Shown piece by piece: positions 4,127-5,783 of a stretch of 5,783 nucleotides of DNA. The stretch spans positions 1 to 5,783 of the forward strand of contig DAOVCL010000128.1 in assembly GCA_030670005.1 (NCBI GenBank), written 5' to 3'. The notes under the pieces are model-generated. The model ran no database searches, was not told where the DNA came from, and worked only from the letters and a program-made list of their open reading frames with translations. How positions within the stretch are numbered: position 1 is the first letter of the stretch; every line of letters starts with the position of its first letter. This DNA comes from Candidatus Zixiibacteriota bacterium (GTDB lineage: Bacteria > SM23-81 > DAOVCL01). A program made the translations under genes and the position numbers.

Positions 4127-5783
4127 TTAGAAAGCAACCTGTTTAAATGCCTTCCTTAACCGTTCGTCCATCTCTGAGTTATCATCCCGCAGCCATCTTC
4201 CATCCACCTGAGGAGAGAGAGGGGAATGATTTGTGATATACTCTAACACCATAAGCCTGACCGGAACCCCTGAATAGTGGATCTTATCGGCTGGAAGGGT
4301 GGTAAGGATATTCAACCCGATGTTTCCCTGGGCGATAAAATCAGTGGTCACTACATTGTATATCCTGTCCGGGTCCAAGACCTCTCCTCCAACCTCGAAG
4401 AGGGTCACCCTGTCCATATCCGGCCGGTTATGATTATATACCACTTTACCCCCGGAGGTGATCAAGCCGTGGTGATCCTCGCTAACCCTAATCTCAAGAA
4501 TCTTTTTTAGGAAACGGCCATCCATCTTGATGATTACAGCCTGATTGCCAAAGGGGAGGACCTCAAAGACATCCTTGGTGGTTATGGGCCCGGCAGGTAT
4601 CTCCTGCCTTATGCCCCCTAAGTTGGTGAAGGCAAAATCCCCTCCCATCCTCTCCCTCATCGCATCAACCACGACAAAGCCCATCAGGTTATTGGAGGCA
4701 TCCCCCCGGGTAATGTTCACCTTGGTGTAGCCGATGGGGATATTCATCCCCTCTTCTACCTGGATGACTTCTTCCTCTATTCTTTGGGCGATCGCCGGAT
4801 CTGGCCAGAACTCATCGGAGAAGGGGGTGAGGAGTCCTCCATCCTTGGTAGGGAGCTCGTATCCGGCCAAGGTCTTTGTCTCTCTATCCACGATGAAAAC
4901 GGCCTCCCCTAAGCTTGACCCGTAGGCATAGGTCTGGAAGAGGAGGGTATGGTGGGATGGTTCTTCCCAGGGCTGGCGATAGCCTACATGGATGTGGCCA
5001 CAGAAGAGGATGTCTATCCCTGGCACTTGGTGGGCAAGTTCCATAGCATTGATCATCCAGGTTCTCCTCTCCCCCCTTTTCTCCCTCTCCATCATTCTCT
5101 GGTAGGCATCCTCTACCCCCCAAGGTATCCCTAAGTGAATCGAGCCAATAACCAGATCAACCCCTTTATCTCTAACCTCCTTGATATACCTTTCCATCAC
5201 GGGAGCTACCGGGAGGAACTTTACCCCCTCTATGTTCCCTGGAAAGCTCATCTGTTGGGTCTCCGTGGTGCAGAGGCCAATTATCCCCAGCTTAATCCCC
5301 ATAACATCCCTGATTATATAGGGTTTGAGGAAATCCAATATCTCCCCGGTCTCTGAGTTGACCACATTGGCCCCCAAGAAGGGGAATTTGGCTATCCCAG
5401 CCAGTTCCCGCAGGTTATCCAACCCTTCGTCGAAGTCATGATTCCCCACAGCCATCAGGTCATAGCCTACCCTGTTCATATAGTCAATTACCGCCCTGCC
5501 CTTGGTCTTTGTGCCCACAGGAGTTCCCTGGAATATGTCCCCATCATCGATGAGCAGGAAACCCCAGCCATTCTCCTTGGCCCTTTCCCTCTCCGCCTGA
5601 ATGATAGACGCCTGTGAGCCCCCGCCTCCCAGGGAAGGGGGAAACTCCCGGCTCATAAAGGTGGCTTTCTGTCGGTTGATGCCGCCGTGGACATCATTTG
5701 TGTGCATAATCACGATTCTCTGCCCCTCTAAGGCCCAGGAAGGAGATGGCCTAATGAAGAGAAATGGGGCTAAAAGAAGTAAC
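4127..5783 (-). CDS. Secreted 5'-nucleotidase / UshA-type bifunctional metallophosphatase (5' partial)
   Basis: The frame is open from the right edge to TAA at 4127-4129 (551 visible residues). Although GTG at 5711-5713 could start it, the frame continues upstream through a hydrophobic LLLLAPFLF segment and SPSWA, a typical signal peptide, so the true start is outside. Counting from that GTG, the calcineurin-like metallophosphatase domain has HTNDVHGG (4-11), DDGDIFQGT (56-64), GNHDFDEG (90-97), SIHLG (191-195) and GHIHVG (239-244); these Asp/His/Asn residues bind the two catalytic metals. The 5_nucleotid_C domain follows (about 325-495) with FTNLGGIR (362-369) and FEVLPFGN (383-390), which bind the nucleotide. 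The likely role is periplasmic hydrolysis of nucleotides or nucleotide sugars for scavenging; the exact substrate is not readable. The length is usual for the family and there is no T9SS tail. Confidence 0.95.
   Translation of the reverse strand, partial: LLLLAPFLFIRPSPSWALEGQRIVIMHTNDVHGGINRQKATFMSREFPPSLGGGGSQASIIQAERERAKENGWGFLLIDDGDIFQGTPVGTKTKGRAVIDYMNRVGYDLMAVGNHDFDEGLDNLRELAGIAKFPFLGANVVNSETGEILDFLKPYIIRDVMGIKLGIIGLCTTETQQMSFPGNIEGVKFLPVAPVMERYIKEVRDKGVDLVIGSIHLGIPWGVEDAYQRMMEREKRGERRTWMINAMELAHQVPGIDILFCGHIHVGYRQPWEEPSHHTLLFQTYAYGSSLGEAVFIVDRETKTLAGYELPTKDGGLLTPFSDEFWPDPAIAQRIEEEVIQVEEGMNIPIGYTKVNITRGDASNNLMGFVVVDAMRERMGGDFAFTNLGGIRQEIPAGPITTKDVFEVLPFGNQAVIIKMDGRFLKKILEIRVSEDHHGLITSGGKVVYNHNRPDMDRVTLFEVGGEVLDPDRIYNVVTTDFIAQGNIGLNILTTLPADKIHYSGVPVRLMVLEYITNHSPLSPQVDGRWLRDDNSEMDERLRKAFKQVAF

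Noticed and set aside
4277..5356. Several plus-strand ORFs of 61-77 codons
   Set aside because: All are antisense shadows of the well-supported nucleotidase frame.

Overview
The window looks like bacterial DNA from a Gram-negative lineage that uses the type IX secretion system (T9SS). The first gene ends in a T9SS type A sorting domain, and a second such tail survives as a remnant near 2.9 kb. There are also a Cys-anchored lipoprotein, a small outer-membrane barrel and a signal-peptide-bearing 5'-nucleotidase. This points to the Bacteroidota/FCB neighbourhood, possibly an uncultured candidate phylum. The sequence alone does not fix the phylum. Several promoters resemble TTGACA/TATAAT rather than the classical Bacteroidota promoter.

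Layout. (1) 1-786 +: 3' end of a secreted SBBP beta-propeller / PKD-like / T9SS-tail protein, followed by a clear terminator. (2) 939-1727 +: lipoprotein with a DUF4382-like domain and a carboxypeptidase-regulatory-like domain. (3) 1913-2410 +: small outer-membrane beta-barrel protein with a terminator at 2497-2532. (4) 2533-3690: about 1.15 kb with no intact conventional gene but dense non-coding structure. (5) 3697-4029 +: 110-residue DUF6506-like cytoplasmic protein. (6) 4127-5783 -: secreted UshA-type 5'-nucleotidase / metallophosphatase. It converges on (5), and its true start lies beyond the right edge.

The unusual part is region 4. It holds a near-consensus promoter (2621-2649). The predicted transcript begins at the first base of an 8-bp stem that can form a pseudoknot, followed by an SD-sequestering hairpin and a 26-codon ORF. 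A 38-bp segment of this leader recurs exactly at 3150-3187. There it is again followed by an SD and an ATG, and the same pyrimidine stretch can pair with the different SD. Each leader copy is followed by one of two homologous terminators (3086-3117 and 3443-3475), so the region reads as two tandem leader-to-terminator units. Unit 1 contains a decayed T9SS tail. Unit 2 contains a self-contained minus-strand transcription unit (promoter 3314-3342, structured RNA about 3215-3307, own terminator) that looks like a roughly 93-nt small RNA I cannot assign to a known family.

The genes outside region 4 mostly act at the cell envelope (adhesion or surface display, lipoprotein, outer membrane, periplasmic nucleotide hydrolysis), but they do not form one obvious pathway. 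Terminators and gaps suggest mostly single-gene transcription units.
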